A stretch of DNA of 53,566 nucleotides from assembly GCF_023073315.1 (NCBI RefSeq), contig NZ_JADPJH010000029.1:7678-61243 (forward strand). Reading direction: 5' to 3'. Position numbers and translations under genes: made by a program. Below the pieces are notes generated by a model that worked only from the letters and a program-made list of their open reading frames with translations, did not search any database and was not told the origin of the DNA. Position 1 is the stretch's first letter; each line of letters starts with the position of its first letter. Positions 26,047 to 33,985 of the stretch are shown here, one piece after another. The stretch is from Bradyrhizobium sp. 1 (GTDB lineage: Bacteria > Pseudomonadota > Alphaproteobacteria > Rhizobiales > Xanthobacteraceae).

Positions 26047-27243
26047 ATGTCGAAGTCCCCGGCGCCCACCGCGCAATATCGTCCCGAAACCCGCCTGGTC
26101 CATTCCGGCACCCTGCGCTCGCAATATGGCGAGACGTCGGAGGCGCTGTTCCTGACCCAGGGCTACGTTTACAACAGCGCCGAGGAGTGCGAGGCGCGGT
26201 TCAAGGGCGAGGACCCCGGCTTCATCTATTCGCGCTACTCCAACCCGACCATCGCGATGTTCGAGCGCCGCATGATCGAGCTCGAAGGCGCCGAAGCCGC
26301 CCGCTCGGCGGCAACCGGCATGGCCGCGGTGACGACGGCGATCCTGGCGCCGCTCAAGGCCGGCGATCATGTGGTCGCATCCCGCGCGCTGTTCGGCTCG
26401 TGTCTCTACGTCATTCAGGATTTGTTGCCGCGCTACGGCATCGAGACCACGCTGGTCGACGGAGCCGATCTCGACCAGTGGCAGCGTGCGCTCAAGCCGA
26501 ACACCAAGACGTTCTTCCTGGAGAGCCCGACCAACCCGACGCTCGACGTGCTCGACATTCCCGGGATTGCCGAGATTGCGCACAGCGGCGGCGCGCGGCT
26601 GGTCGTCGACAACGTGTTCGCAACGCCGATCTGGCAGAGCCCGCTCGCGCTCGGCGCGGACGTCGTTGTTTATTCCGCGACCAAGCACATCGACGGCCAG
26701 GGCCGTTGTCTCGGCGGCATCATCCTGTCGTCGGAAGCCTTCATCGCCGAGCACATCCACAATTTCATGCGCCAGACCGGGCCGTCGATCTCGCCGTTCA
26801 ACGCCTGGGTTCTGCTCAAGGGCCTGGAGACGCTGGGCGTGCGCGTGCGTGCGCAGACCGACACGGCGGCACGCATCGCCGACGTGCTGGCGAGCCATCC
26901 CAAAATTTCGCGGCTGGTGTTTCCCGGTCGCGCCGACCATCCGCAGGCGGCACTCGTCAAAAAGCAGATGCGCGGCGGCTCGACGCTGGTCGGGTTCGAG
27001 GTCAAGGGCGGCAAGCAGGGCGCGTTCCGCGTGCTCAACGAGCTCAAGCTTGCAAAAATCTCGAACAATCTCGGCGACGCCAAGAGCCTCGTCACGCATC
27101 CGGCCACCACGACGCATCAGCGCCTGAAGCCGGAGGATCGCGCCGCGCTCGGTATCAGCGAGGGATTCATCCGCTTCTCGGCAGGGCTCGAGCATCCGGA
27201 TGATCTGATCGAGGATCTGACGGCGGCGCTGGAGAAGGCGTAG
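26047..27243 (+). CDS. metZ: O-succinylhomoserine sulfhydrylase
   Basis: PLP enzyme of the Cys/Met metabolism family that makes homocysteine from O-succinylhomoserine and sulfide, in direct-sulfhydrylation methionine synthesis. The 398 residues include YSRYSNPT near the N-terminus, GCYV-like GSCLYVIQDLLPRYG, the PLP site SATKHIDGQGR with Lys213, and the C-terminal SLGG-equivalent NNLGDAKSLVTHPATTTHQRL. The SAM-II leader supports a methionine role over other members of the family (such as cystathionine gamma-synthase). The ribosome site GAGGAGG precedes the ATG by 4 bases. Confidence 0.93.
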   Translation: MSKSPAPTAQYRPETRLVHSGTLRSQYGETSEALFLTQGYVYNSAEECEARFKGEDPGFIYSRYSNPTIAMFERRMIELEGAEAARSAATGMAAVTTAILAPLKAGDHVVASRALFGSCLYVIQDLLPRYGIETTLVDGADLDQWQRALKPNTKTFFLESPTNPTLDVLDIPGIAEIAHSGGARLVVDNVFATPIWQSPLALGADVVVYSATKHIDGQGRCLGGIILSSEAFIAEHIHNFMRQTGPSISPFNAWVLLKGLETLGVRVRAQTDTAARIADVLASHPKISRLVFPGRADHPQAALVKKQMRGGSTLVGFEVKGGKQGAFRVLNELKLAKISNNLGDAKSLVTHPATTTHQRLKPEDRAALGISEGFIRFSAGLEHPDDLIEDLTAALEKA

Positions 27244-27257
27244 CCACACACTCGGAG

Positions 27258-27374
27258 TCGTAGGGTGGGTTAGCTCGCGGCTGAGCGAAGCGCAGTCCGC
27301 TAGCGTAACCCACCAACTTCGTTCGGTAATCGTTGATGCATGGTGGGTTACGCCTTCGGCTAACCCACCCTACG
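27258..27374. repeat. Inverted repeat CGTAGGGTGGGTTA (copy 1)
   Basis: The left end GTCGTAGGGTGGGTTAG is matched by CTAACCCACCCTACG at the right end (ending 27374), with two inner matching arms (GTAACCCACCA, GGTGGGTTACG). It lies between the convergent metZ and SGNH hydrolase genes. A second copy is at 31823-31913. Confidence 0.88.
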
Positions 27375-27383
27375 GCACCTCGC

Positions 27384-28367
27384 TTACATCGGCCGATACG
27401 TCCGCACGTCCGCGGGCACGTTCACGCCGATCTTGATCTGGCCGACGGAGCGGATGATGTCGTCGCCGAGCAGCTGGGCGAAGCAGGCATAGCCCCAATC
27501 GTTCATGTGCAGGCCGTCGGCGATCACGAAGCTTTCGACCGGGATCGATTGGTTCTCGTGCCAGTCGCGCATCACCTCGAAGCGCGGGAAAATGCCGACG
27601 TGACGGAGCTCGGCGACCTTGCCGAGCAGCTTCACCATCCTGCCGGCGCTCTCCTTGCGCTGGTTGACGGCCGGCGAGTATTGCGGATCGACCAGCACGA
27701 TGTCGGCTTCGTCCGCCGCCTGGATGCGCGAGATGCCGTCCTCGACCAGCTTGGCGGTGTCGCCGGGATCGAGGTTGCGCAGCACCGCGTTGGTGCCGAC
27801 CTGCCAGATCACGAGATCCGGATGCACGTCGATCACCTGGGTCTGAAGGCGCTTCATCATCTCGGGCGCATCCTCGCCGCCGACGCCGGCATTGATGACG
27901 GTGATATTGGCGCCCGGATAGTGCCGGCGCAGCTGCGCGGCGAGACGATTCGGATAATTGAAATCGGGCGAGCTTGCGCCATAGCCGGCGGTCGACGACG
28001 AGCCGAACGCGACGATCACGACGGGCTTGCCGGCCACGAGCTTGCCCGCGACATGCGGCAGCGAGCCCATCGTCTTGGAGCCGCCCTTCGGCGAGAGACA
28101 CGGCACGCGGCTGAAGATGTCGCCGGCGGATTTGGCGACCTGCTTCACCTTGTCGATGGCGCGCGCGGTGATGCCGCGCTGTTCGGCCGAGGGGTGCGTG
28201 GCAGCAACGGTGGTCTGGGACGACGAGGGATTGGCGGACGGCGCGGGCGTCGCCTGCGCGGCCTGTGCCTGCGCGCGCGACTGCGATACCGGCGACAGCG
28301 ACAGCAGCGCCGCCAGCGCGGGCGCGGCCAGCCAGGCCGTCAGGCAAAAAGGGCGGAGAGAACTCAT
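27384..28367 (-). CDS. SGNH/GDSL-family hydrolase, exported
   Basis: Esterase/acyl-hydrolase-fold protein of 327 residues with a signal peptide (about 1-32, ending SRA) and an Ala/Pro/Ser-rich linker to about residue 60. Block I is FGSSST (residues 121-126), with Ser124 at the nucleophile position of GDSL; block II is GVGGED; block III is GTN; block V is DGLHMND with the Asp/His pair near 295-298, so the catalytic set is complete. It ends the opgC transcript, 12 bases after a paralog that lacks these residues. With OpgC upstream, a role in removing or remodelling acyl groups on periplasmic glucan is plausible. Confidence 0.85.
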   Translation of the reverse strand: MSSLRPFCLTAWLAAPALAALLSLSPVSQSRAQAQAAQATPAPSANPSSSQTTVAATHPSAEQRGITARAIDKVKQVAKSAGDIFSRVPCLSPKGGSKTMGSLPHVAGKLVAGKPVVIVAFGSSSTAGYGASSPDFNYPNRLAAQLRRHYPGANITVINAGVGGEDAPEMMKRLQTQVIDVHPDLVIWQVGTNAVLRNLDPGDTAKLVEDGISRIQAADEADIVLVDPQYSPAVNQRKESAGRMVKLLGKVAELRHVGIFPRFEVMRDWHENQSIPVESFVIADGLHMNDWGYACFAQLLGDDIIRSVGQIKIGVNVPADVRTYRPM

Positions 28368-28379
28368 TAACGCTAGACC

Positions 28380-29159
28380 TCAATTTTGCTGCTGGGCCGG
28401 TCCCAGATGGGCGGCATCAATCACGAACTGTGCCAATGCCCGGCCAAGGCAATCATGGACCTGTTTCGCAAGCTCGGGCCCGCGGGACGGGCTGAACAGG
28501 TCGAACTGCCCCTGATCATTCCACTGCCGCATGATCGCGAAACGGTCGAACAGCGGGACGTCATGCTCCTGCGCCACCACCTTCATATTGTCGAGGTAAG
28601 GCGGCACCGAGATCATGGTTTCGGTGCGCGGGCTGTACTGCAAGTTCATCAACACGACGTCAGCCCCTGCGTTTTGCAGCGCGGCAACCCCTTCGGTTAC
28701 TGCGCCGCGAAAATCATCGGGATCGATAGCTCGGATAGCATCCACGGTCCCGGTCTGCCAGATGACCAAAGTAGGCCTTTTTGCTTCCATCAGCTTAACG
28801 AAGGTGGCGGCCGCCTCCTCGGCCGTCTTCTTGCTCTGTATTTCTACGGAGACGTGCACCGCCTCGGACGGCGGCAGCTTGTCCTTCAAAATAGCCTGCA
28901 TGCGCGCCGGATAGGACGCGTCCTCGGAGGCCGGAATCGTGGTCGAACGGCTGCCGATGACCAGGATTTCGAGCGGTTTGCCCGATTTGATGACCTCGCC
29001 GACCTTGGGAAGCTGGCTTTCGCTGCTGAGCAGATAGGACGGCAATTCGCAGGCCGGAGGCGTAGCTGGATCGGCAGGCGCAGCATCACCCGCGCGCGCC
29101 GCAGGCGCGGCGAGGCAACCGCATAACAGGACCAGGCTCAGGAGAACCTTCGCCTTCAT
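28380..29159 (-). CDS. SGNH-fold protein with degenerate catalytic residues
   Basis: A 259-residue exported protein with a signal peptide containing LCGC, which could be a lipoprotein site at Cys15. It aligns by pattern with the neighbouring hydrolase: VIGSRSTT against AFGSSSTA, LVIWQTGTVDAI against LVIWQVGTNAVL, LMNLQYSPRTE against LVDPQYSPAVN, DRFAIMRQW against PRFEVMRDW. The nucleophile position is Arg71 instead of Ser, the block III Asn is Val, and the Asp-His pair of block V is replaced by DLFSPS. It is therefore probably not a catalyst and may bind glucan or partner OpgC. The ATG overlaps the opgC stop by one base (TGATG). Confidence 0.8.
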   Translation of the reverse strand: MKAKVLLSLVLLCGCLAAPAARAGDAAPADPATPPACELPSYLLSSESQLPKVGEVIKSGKPLEILVIGSRSTTIPASEDASYPARMQAILKDKLPPSEAVHVSVEIQSKKTAEEAAATFVKLMEAKRPTLVIWQTGTVDAIRAIDPDDFRGAVTEGVAALQNAGADVVLMNLQYSPRTETMISVPPYLDNMKVVAQEHDVPLFDRFAIMRQWNDQGQFDLFSPSRGPELAKQVHDCLGRALAQFVIDAAHLGPAQQQN

Positions 29160-30409
29160 CAACCCCCTCCCGCCAGATCGGCGCTGCCGACGGCGTTTTT
29201 GGTCTTCGCACCACTCTTGTCAGCCACGCGTTTGTACCACGAAATCACCCAGGCCACGCCCCACATGATCAGGATTCCCGAGAGACTAATCACCGCATGC
29301 ATCGCTGCGCCGCCGGAGACTTCGGCCAGGATGAAATGGCCGGCGAAAGCGAGAAAGACGCCGAGGCAGAAGATCTCGAGGGAATGCGAACCGCACAGGA
29401 TCAGCGGCCGCAGCCAGGGCGATTTCAGGCCCGCCCAGTCGCGCGGCAGGAAGCGCACGGTCAGGGCAGCCAGCGCGAGGAAATGCGTGAAACGCAGCAC
29501 GTCGAGGTTGGTCTTGTCGATCGGATACATCCACTGCTCGAGCAACTTCGGCATCACATGGGGCACCTGCGGCGCATACCAAGTCAACGTCACATAGAAC
29601 GCCCCCACGATATAGGCGATCGCGATCCACATCGTCACCGGTGACGCCAGAATACGCGACATGCGCCGCGCACCTCCGAGCGCGCACCATGCGCCGAACA
29701 CGAACAGCAATTGCCAGGCAAACGGATTGAACGCCCAGAATCCGTTCGGATAGGCCGACAGATAGAGGTCGTACTCCCAGGTCACCGCGTAGAGCACTGC
29801 GGACAAAGCGAGCGTGAGGTCGGGCTTCCACTTCATCGACCACAGGATCACGGGCAGTGCCAGCATCAAGACGATATACAGCGGCAGCACGTCCATGTTG
29901 ACGGGACGGAAGCGCAGCAGCAGCGCCTGCACAATGGTGACGTCGGGCTGCTTGAGGAAATCCATGATGCCCATCTCTTCGGTGTAGAGCGGGTTCTCGA
30001 AGCTGGTCGCCACATAGGAGATCTCGGCGAGGAAGATCGTGAACAGGAAGACGTGCGCGACATAGATTTGCCAGACGCGCCGCATGATGCGCGCGGTGGC
30101 GATGACGACGCCGCTCTCCAGCATCGCGCGGCCGTAGACGAAGGCGGCGGTGTAGCCGGAGATGAAGATGAAGATCTCGGTGGCGTCGCTGAAGCCGTAA
30201 TTGCGGATCGTGAACCAGGTCAGCAGGCTCGGCGGCAGATGGTCGATGAAGATCAGCCACAGCGCGAGGCCGCGGAACAGGTCGAGCCGGAGCTCGCGCT
30301 CGCCGATCGCGGGCAGCGAGATGGCGGGCGCGGCCGTGCGCGGCTTGACATCGGCGGGCTTGGCGGCTCCCGCGATTGGCGTTCCCGTCACTTGGTCGGC
30401 AATGGTCAT
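29159..30409 (-). CDS. opgC: OpgC-type acyltransferase (glucan succinylation)
   Basis: Integral membrane acyltransferase of the OpgC_C family, which adds succinyl or similar groups to osmoregulated periplasmic glucans. The 416 residues start with a cytoplasmic Ala/Pro-rich tail (1-36), then RELRLDLFRGLALWLIFIDHLPPS with the conserved Arg/Asp and His of the family, and about ten hydrophobic spans. IRNYGFSDATEIFIFISGYTAAFVYGRA is a strong OpgC signature. The gene heads a three-gene operon with two SGNH-fold genes and is coupled to the next by a one-base overlap. No glucan synthase gene is in the window. Confidence 0.92.
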   Translation of the reverse strand: MTIADQVTGTPIAGAAKPADVKPRTAAPAISLPAIGERELRLDLFRGLALWLIFIDHLPPSLLTWFTIRNYGFSDATEIFIFISGYTAAFVYGRAMLESGVVIATARIMRRVWQIYVAHVFLFTIFLAEISYVATSFENPLYTEEMGIMDFLKQPDVTIVQALLLRFRPVNMDVLPLYIVLMLALPVILWSMKWKPDLTLALSAVLYAVTWEYDLYLSAYPNGFWAFNPFAWQLLFVFGAWCALGGARRMSRILASPVTMWIAIAYIVGAFYVTLTWYAPQVPHVMPKLLEQWMYPIDKTNLDVLRFTHFLALAALTVRFLPRDWAGLKSPWLRPLILCGSHSLEIFCLGVFLAFAGHFILAEVSGGAAMHAVISLSGILIMWGVAWVISWYKRVADKSGAKTKNAVGSADLAGGG

Positions 30410-30591
30410 CGGGGCCTAAAAACCCTTCCGCAAATCGCGCCGTTGATGAGGAGTGTACCGATCCGGACGGCCCCTCGCAAAGCGGCCGGATCACATCCGG
30501 GTGTACTTCTCTGCCAATTCTGGCGGGACGATGTCGTGAAAGCGGCTTGCGGCGTTTGGTTCCCGGCCGGGTTTTCGTTATGATGGCAGCC

Positions 30592-30984
30592 ATGTACCGC
30601 GCCGTGACCCGCCAGATCGAAGTGACCGTCGAGCCGAATTTTGTTCCGGAGCAATCCTCGGCCGACCGTTCCCGCTTTTTCTGGTCCTACACCATCGTCA
30701 TCACCAATTCGGGCGAGGAGACCGTGCAGCTCAAGACGCGGCACTGGATCATCACCGACGCCACCGGCCGCCAGCAGGAGGTCAAGGGCGAGGGCGTGGT
30801 CGGCGAGCAGCCGACGCTCGCCCCCGGCGAGCGCTTCGAATACACCTCCGGCGTCCCGCTCACGACCGCCTCCGGCTTCATGACCGGCCGCTACCAGATG
30901 GTCAGCGCAACCGGCGAGCGTTTTGAGATCGACGTGCCGACATTCTCGCTGGACAGCCCGGATAACAAGCGGGTGTTGAATTAG
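30592..30984 (+). CDS. apaG: ApaG protein
   Basis: Small fibronectin-III-like beta-sandwich protein, 130 residues, the typical length. Features are YRAVTRQIEVTVEPNFVPEQS at the start, the conserved TRHWIITDATG(R)QQEVKGEGVVGEQP segment and SGVPLTTASGFMTGRYQMV. ApaG is linked to cobalt/magnesium tolerance and resembles the substrate-binding domain of some F-box proteins; its molecular job is not settled. The start is the ATG at 30592; upstream codons in the same frame look non-coding. Confidence 0.95.
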   Translation: MYRAVTRQIEVTVEPNFVPEQSSADRSRFFWSYTIVITNSGEETVQLKTRHWIITDATGRQQEVKGEGVVGEQPTLAPGERFEYTSGVPLTTASGFMTGRYQMVSATGERFEIDVPTFSLDSPDNKRVLN

Positions 30985-31038
30985 GGTAGGCGGCGGCGCG
31001 ACCTTTTGGGGCGCGGCTTCCCCGACAGCGTCATTACT

Positions 31039-31181
31039 CTCGTGTCCCGGACGCGCTGCAACGCGCGAGCGTTGCTGCGCAGAGCCGGGACCCAGATGGC
31101 GACACGGTACGACGCGGATGGATGGGCCCCGGCTCTGCAGCGCATCGTCGAAGGGACGCCGCGCTGCGTCCGGGGCACGAG
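31039..31181. repeat. CGTGTCCCGG inverted element (copy 1)
   Basis: CTCGTGTCCCGGACGCG at the left end faces CTGCGTCCGGGGCACGAG at the right end; inner arms GCAGAGCCGGGACCCA and TGGGCCCCGGCTCTGC pair as well. A relative lies at 50612-50732, inside the box operon. It resembles a multi-copy intergenic element of Bradyrhizobium-type genomes. Confidence 0.82.
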
Positions 31182-31292
31182 AGCGGAATCCGACGTTGCA
31201 TTCGTCTTCAGACTTCAGACATGCCTTCGCGTCCTCGCGGCGGATTTCGCCCGAGCTTTGCTTCATCACTCGCCCCTGTTTAAGCCAAGAGG

Positions 31293-31405
31293 GCGCAGGG
31301 AAGACCGGGTGCCGACTGGCACCCGCGGTCCGCTGCGCGAAGTGTAGCGCAAAAAGACCGCACAGCAGCATACAGGTGTCGCCGATCACTCGGCCTTCCC
31401 TGCGC
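31293..31405. repeat. Nested hairpin cluster in the structured repeat
   Basis: Outer arms GCGCAGGGAAG (31293-31303) and CTTCCCTGCGC (31395-31405) enclose GGGTGCC/GGCACCC (31307-31313, 31318-31324), extended outward by GACC/GGTC across a GC bulge, and TGCGC/GCGCA (31334-31338, 31347-31351). Such a three-way arrangement would give a stable RNA or cruciform. The six-frame products of this stretch resemble spurious repeat-derived proteins of related genomes rather than a gene. Confidence 0.65.
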
Positions 31406-31822
31406 GATGGTCGGACGGCTTATGCCGTGCTCTCCCGGGAGCCGAACTTTCCTTCTGGCCTCCCTCGCCCCGCGAATTGACGATGCTGTCCGCCCGGTTG
31501 GGCTCGCACACACCTCCGCGAAAGCTTGACCGTAGCAACGACGGCCAGGACCACACGGTTTTGCCGTACGCATCAGCGCCGCTCGTCCGCACGCGGTTTC
31601 GGGCTCACAGGGACTACCCGCCCTGCCCTTAACCTCTCGCGCACGACGCTACCGCGTCCACCGCAACCCCGCTCGCATATCGTGACGACGTACGATCGCC
31701 CCTCAAGGATGAGCGGGAATGGGCAACACATACGCCATTTCCGAATTTCGGTAAAGTGGAATATTTTTGGCGTCGTGGATTGACAGCTTCGCAGGTGTTT
31801 TGCCCGTCGGGTCACGCGACGT

Positions 31823-31913
31823 CGTAGGGTGGGTTAGCCGAAGGCGTAACCCACCACTGTCCGGATCCATAGAAACAAAAGAGATGGGTTACGCTCCGCT
31901 AACCCACCCTACG
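31823..31913. repeat. Inverted repeat CGTAGGGTGGGTTA (copy 2)
   Basis: Left end CGTAGGGTGGGTTAGC, right end TAACCCACCCTACG, with inner arms GCGTAACCCACC and GGGTTACGC. It is shorter than the copy at 27258-27374 but has the same ends and inner arms. It lies just downstream of hslO. Confidence 0.88.
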
Positions 31914-31923
31914 AAGTCTGCAC

Positions 31924-32931
31924 CTACGCGCCTTCCACGCCCGCCTCATCCGGCGTGAACTGGTACACCGAGCTGCAGAACTCGCAGGTCACGACGACCT
32001 TGTCGTCCTTGACCATGGCGGCGCGGTCGTCGGGCGAGAAGCTCTTCAGCATCGAGGCGACCGCATCGCGCGAGCAGGAGCACTGCGCCTTCAAGGACAG
32101 CGGATTGAACACGCGCACGCCGCGCTCGTGGAAGAGACGATAGAGCAGCCGCTCGCCGGAGAGTTCGGGATCGATCAGCTCGACGTCCTCGACGGTCTCG
32201 ATCAGCGAACGCGCCTCGACCCAGGCGTCGTCTTCCGCGACGGCATGCACCTCGACGCCGTGGGGCGCGTCGCCGGGATGCAGATCAGCCTGACGCGCGC
32301 GCTCCGGCGCCTTCGGCAAAAACTGCATCAACATGCCGCCGGCGCGCCAGCGATGCTTGCCGCCGTCGCTCGAACGCCACTCCTCGCCGACCGCGAGGCG
32401 CACGCGCGTCGGGATCTGCTCGGAGCGCAGGAAATATTCGTGGGCGGCGTCTTCCAGGCTGCCGCCGTCGAGCGCCACCAGGCCCTGGTAGCGGCTCATG
32501 TCGGGGCCCTGGTCGATCGTCATGGCGAGATGACCATGGCCGAGCAGCGTGCCGGAGTCTTTGGCATCGCCCAGACGCGCGGCATCGAAGCGCGCATAGG
32601 CGCGCAGGTGATCCGGTGCCTGATAGTCCACCACCAGGAACGACACCGGACCGTCGGTCTGGGCCTGGAGGATGAAGCGGCCCTCGAATTTCAGCGCCGA
32701 GCCGAGCAGCGTCGTCAGCACGATGGCCTCGCCGAGCAGCTTGCCGACGGGCGCGGGATAATCGTGCTTGGTCAGGATTTCGTCGAGCGCCGGCCCGAGC
32801 CGCACCAGGCGCCCGCGCACGTCGAGCGCGTCGACCTCGTAGGGCAGCACGGCGTCATCGATCGGAACCGGGGATGGCGCGCGAACCGGGCCTTCCGGCT
32901 CGGCTTTCATGTCAGGGGATTGGGAAACCAT
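31924..32931 (-). CDS. hslO: Hsp33 redox-regulated chaperone
   Basis: Cytoplasmic holdase chaperone activated by oxidation. The 335 residues end with the zinc-binding region CSCSRD...CEFCSSVYQF, in which the CxC and CxxC pairs supply the four redox-active cysteines. The N-terminal part (YEVDALDVRGRLVRLGPALDEIL.KHDYP.PV..LL.EA..L) is the usual Hsp33 opening, with an extra 20-residue acidic/Pro-rich start. It lies downstream of the argD-argF operon on the same strand, separated by 130 bases and a long palindrome. Confidence 0.96.
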   Translation of the reverse strand: MVSQSPDMKAEPEGPVRAPSPVPIDDAVLPYEVDALDVRGRLVRLGPALDEILTKHDYPAPVGKLLGEAIVLTTLLGSALKFEGRFILQAQTDGPVSFLVVDYQAPDHLRAYARFDAARLGDAKDSGTLLGHGHLAMTIDQGPDMSRYQGLVALDGGSLEDAAHEYFLRSEQIPTRVRLAVGEEWRSSDGGKHRWRAGGMLMQFLPKAPERARQADLHPGDAPHGVEVHAVAEDDAWVEARSLIETVEDVELIDPELSGERLLYRLFHERGVRVFNPLSLKAQCSCSRDAVASMLKSFSPDDRAAMVKDDKVVVTCEFCSSVYQFTPDEAGVEGA

Positions 32932-33023
32932 GGCGCTTTATCTGGGGTCGGAGAGCGAAAATGGAAGGGGCGCGAACCCGCGTGTTCCAGCGCACTCATA
33001 AGCGCGCACCGATACTGCAAATT

Positions 33024-33055
33024 CATCGCCGTCCCGGCGTGCGCCGGGACGGCGA
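33024..33055. terminator. 15-base palindrome between argF and hslO
   Basis: ATCGCCGTCCCGGCG (33024-33038) and CGCCGGGACGGCGAT (33041-33055) are perfect complements around TG. It lies 6 bases after the argF stop. No T-run follows, so it may act as an mRNA 3' end or processing site or be a REP-like repeat rather than a classic terminator. Confidence 0.5.
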
Positions 33056-33061
33056 TAAAGA

Positions 33062-33985
33062 CTACTTCACCGCGTCAAAGCACCAGGCCAGAATGCCCTT
33101 CTGCGCGTGCAGCCGGTTTTCGGCCTCGTCGAACACGACCGATTGCGGGCCGTCGATCACCTCGTCGGTGACCTCCTCGCCGCGATGGGCCGGCAGGCAG
33201 TGCATGAACAGCGCGTCGGGCTTGGCCAGCGACATCAGCTGGGCATTGACCTGGTAGGGCTTGAGCACGTTGTGGCGGTGCTCGCCTTCCTTGTCGCCCA
33301 TCGACACCCAGGTGTCGGTGACGACGCAATCGGCGCCCTTCACGGCGACCTCGGGGTCGGTGCCGATCATGATCGGCGCGCCGGTGGCCTTGATGAAGTC
33401 GCGCATCACCTTCTTCGGTGCAAGCTCCGGCGGGGTTGCGATGTTGAGCTGAAACTTGAAGCGCTCGGCTGCGTGTGCCCACGAGGCGAGAACATTGTTG
33501 TCGTCGCCGGTCCAGGCCACCGTCCGGCCCTCGATCGGGCCGCGATGCTCCTGATAAGTCAGGAGATCGGCCATCACCTGGCAGGGATGCGAACGCCGTG
33601 TCAGGCCGTTGATGACGGGAACGGTCGCGTTGGCCGCAAGCTCGAGCAGCGCATCGTGGTTGAGGATGCGGATCATGATGGCATCGACATAGCGCGACAG
33701 CACGCGCGCGGTGTCGGCGATGGTCTCGCCGCGGCCGAGCTGCATCTCTGCGCCGGTGAGCATGATCGGCTCGCCGCCGAGCTGGCGCATGGCGACGTCG
33801 AACGAGACGCGTGTGCGGGTCGAGGGACGCTCAAAAATCATCGCCAGCGTCTTGCCTTCGAGCGGCCTGACCGGCTGATGCGCCTTCTGCTTCGCCTTCA
33901 TGGCTGAGGAGGCGTCGAGCATGCTCTTGAGCTCCGACAGCGGGAGCTCGTTGATGTCCAGAAAGTGCTTCGGCGACTTGCTCAT
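33062..33985 (-). CDS. argF: Ornithine carbamoyltransferase
   Basis: Makes citrulline from ornithine and carbamoyl phosphate in arginine synthesis. The 307-residue protein carries the carbamoyl-phosphate motif PSTRTRVSF (about 54-62), SHPCQVMADL with the conserved His-Pro-x-Gln, the ornithine-side segment MGDKEGEHR, and FMHCLPAHRGEEVTDEV with the active-site Cys. The start ATG overlaps the argD stop by one base (TGATG), so both are translationally coupled. Confidence 0.97.
   Translation of the reverse strand: MSKSPKHFLDINELPLSELKSMLDASSAMKAKQKAHQPVRPLEGKTLAMIFERPSTRTRVSFDVAMRQLGGEPIMLTGAEMQLGRGETIADTARVLSRYVDAIMIRILNHDALLELAANATVPVINGLTRRSHPCQVMADLLTYQEHRGPIEGRTVAWTGDDNNVLASWAHAAERFKFQLNIATPPELAPKKVMRDFIKATGAPIMIGTDPEVAVKGADCVVTDTWVSMGDKEGEHRHNVLKPYQVNAQLMSLAKPDALFMHCLPAHRGEEVTDEVIDGPQSVVFDEAENRLHAQKGILAWCFDAVK

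Larger units (their letters stand above)
30985..31923. other. Gene-free 939-base gap filled with repeats
   Basis: Between apaG and hslO there is no gene with convincing codon use or a supported start. It holds, in order: the CGTGTCCCGG inverted element (31039-31181), a GC-rich structured stretch (about 31200-31700) with nested hairpins, and the second copy of the TAGGGTGGGTTA repeat (31823-31913). Short open frames exist on both strands but none has a ribosome site or recognisable domain. Confidence 0.7.

Noticed and set aside
30376..30591. N-terminal extension of apaG
   Set aside because: The open frame runs upstream of 30592, but the 130-residue product from that ATG is the exact family length and the upstream part lacks coding character.
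31118..31480. A 120-codon plus-strand protein gene in the apaG-hslO gap
   Set aside because: It falls in the structured repeat stretch, lacks a ribosome site and domain, and overlaps open frames on the other strand that are just as long.
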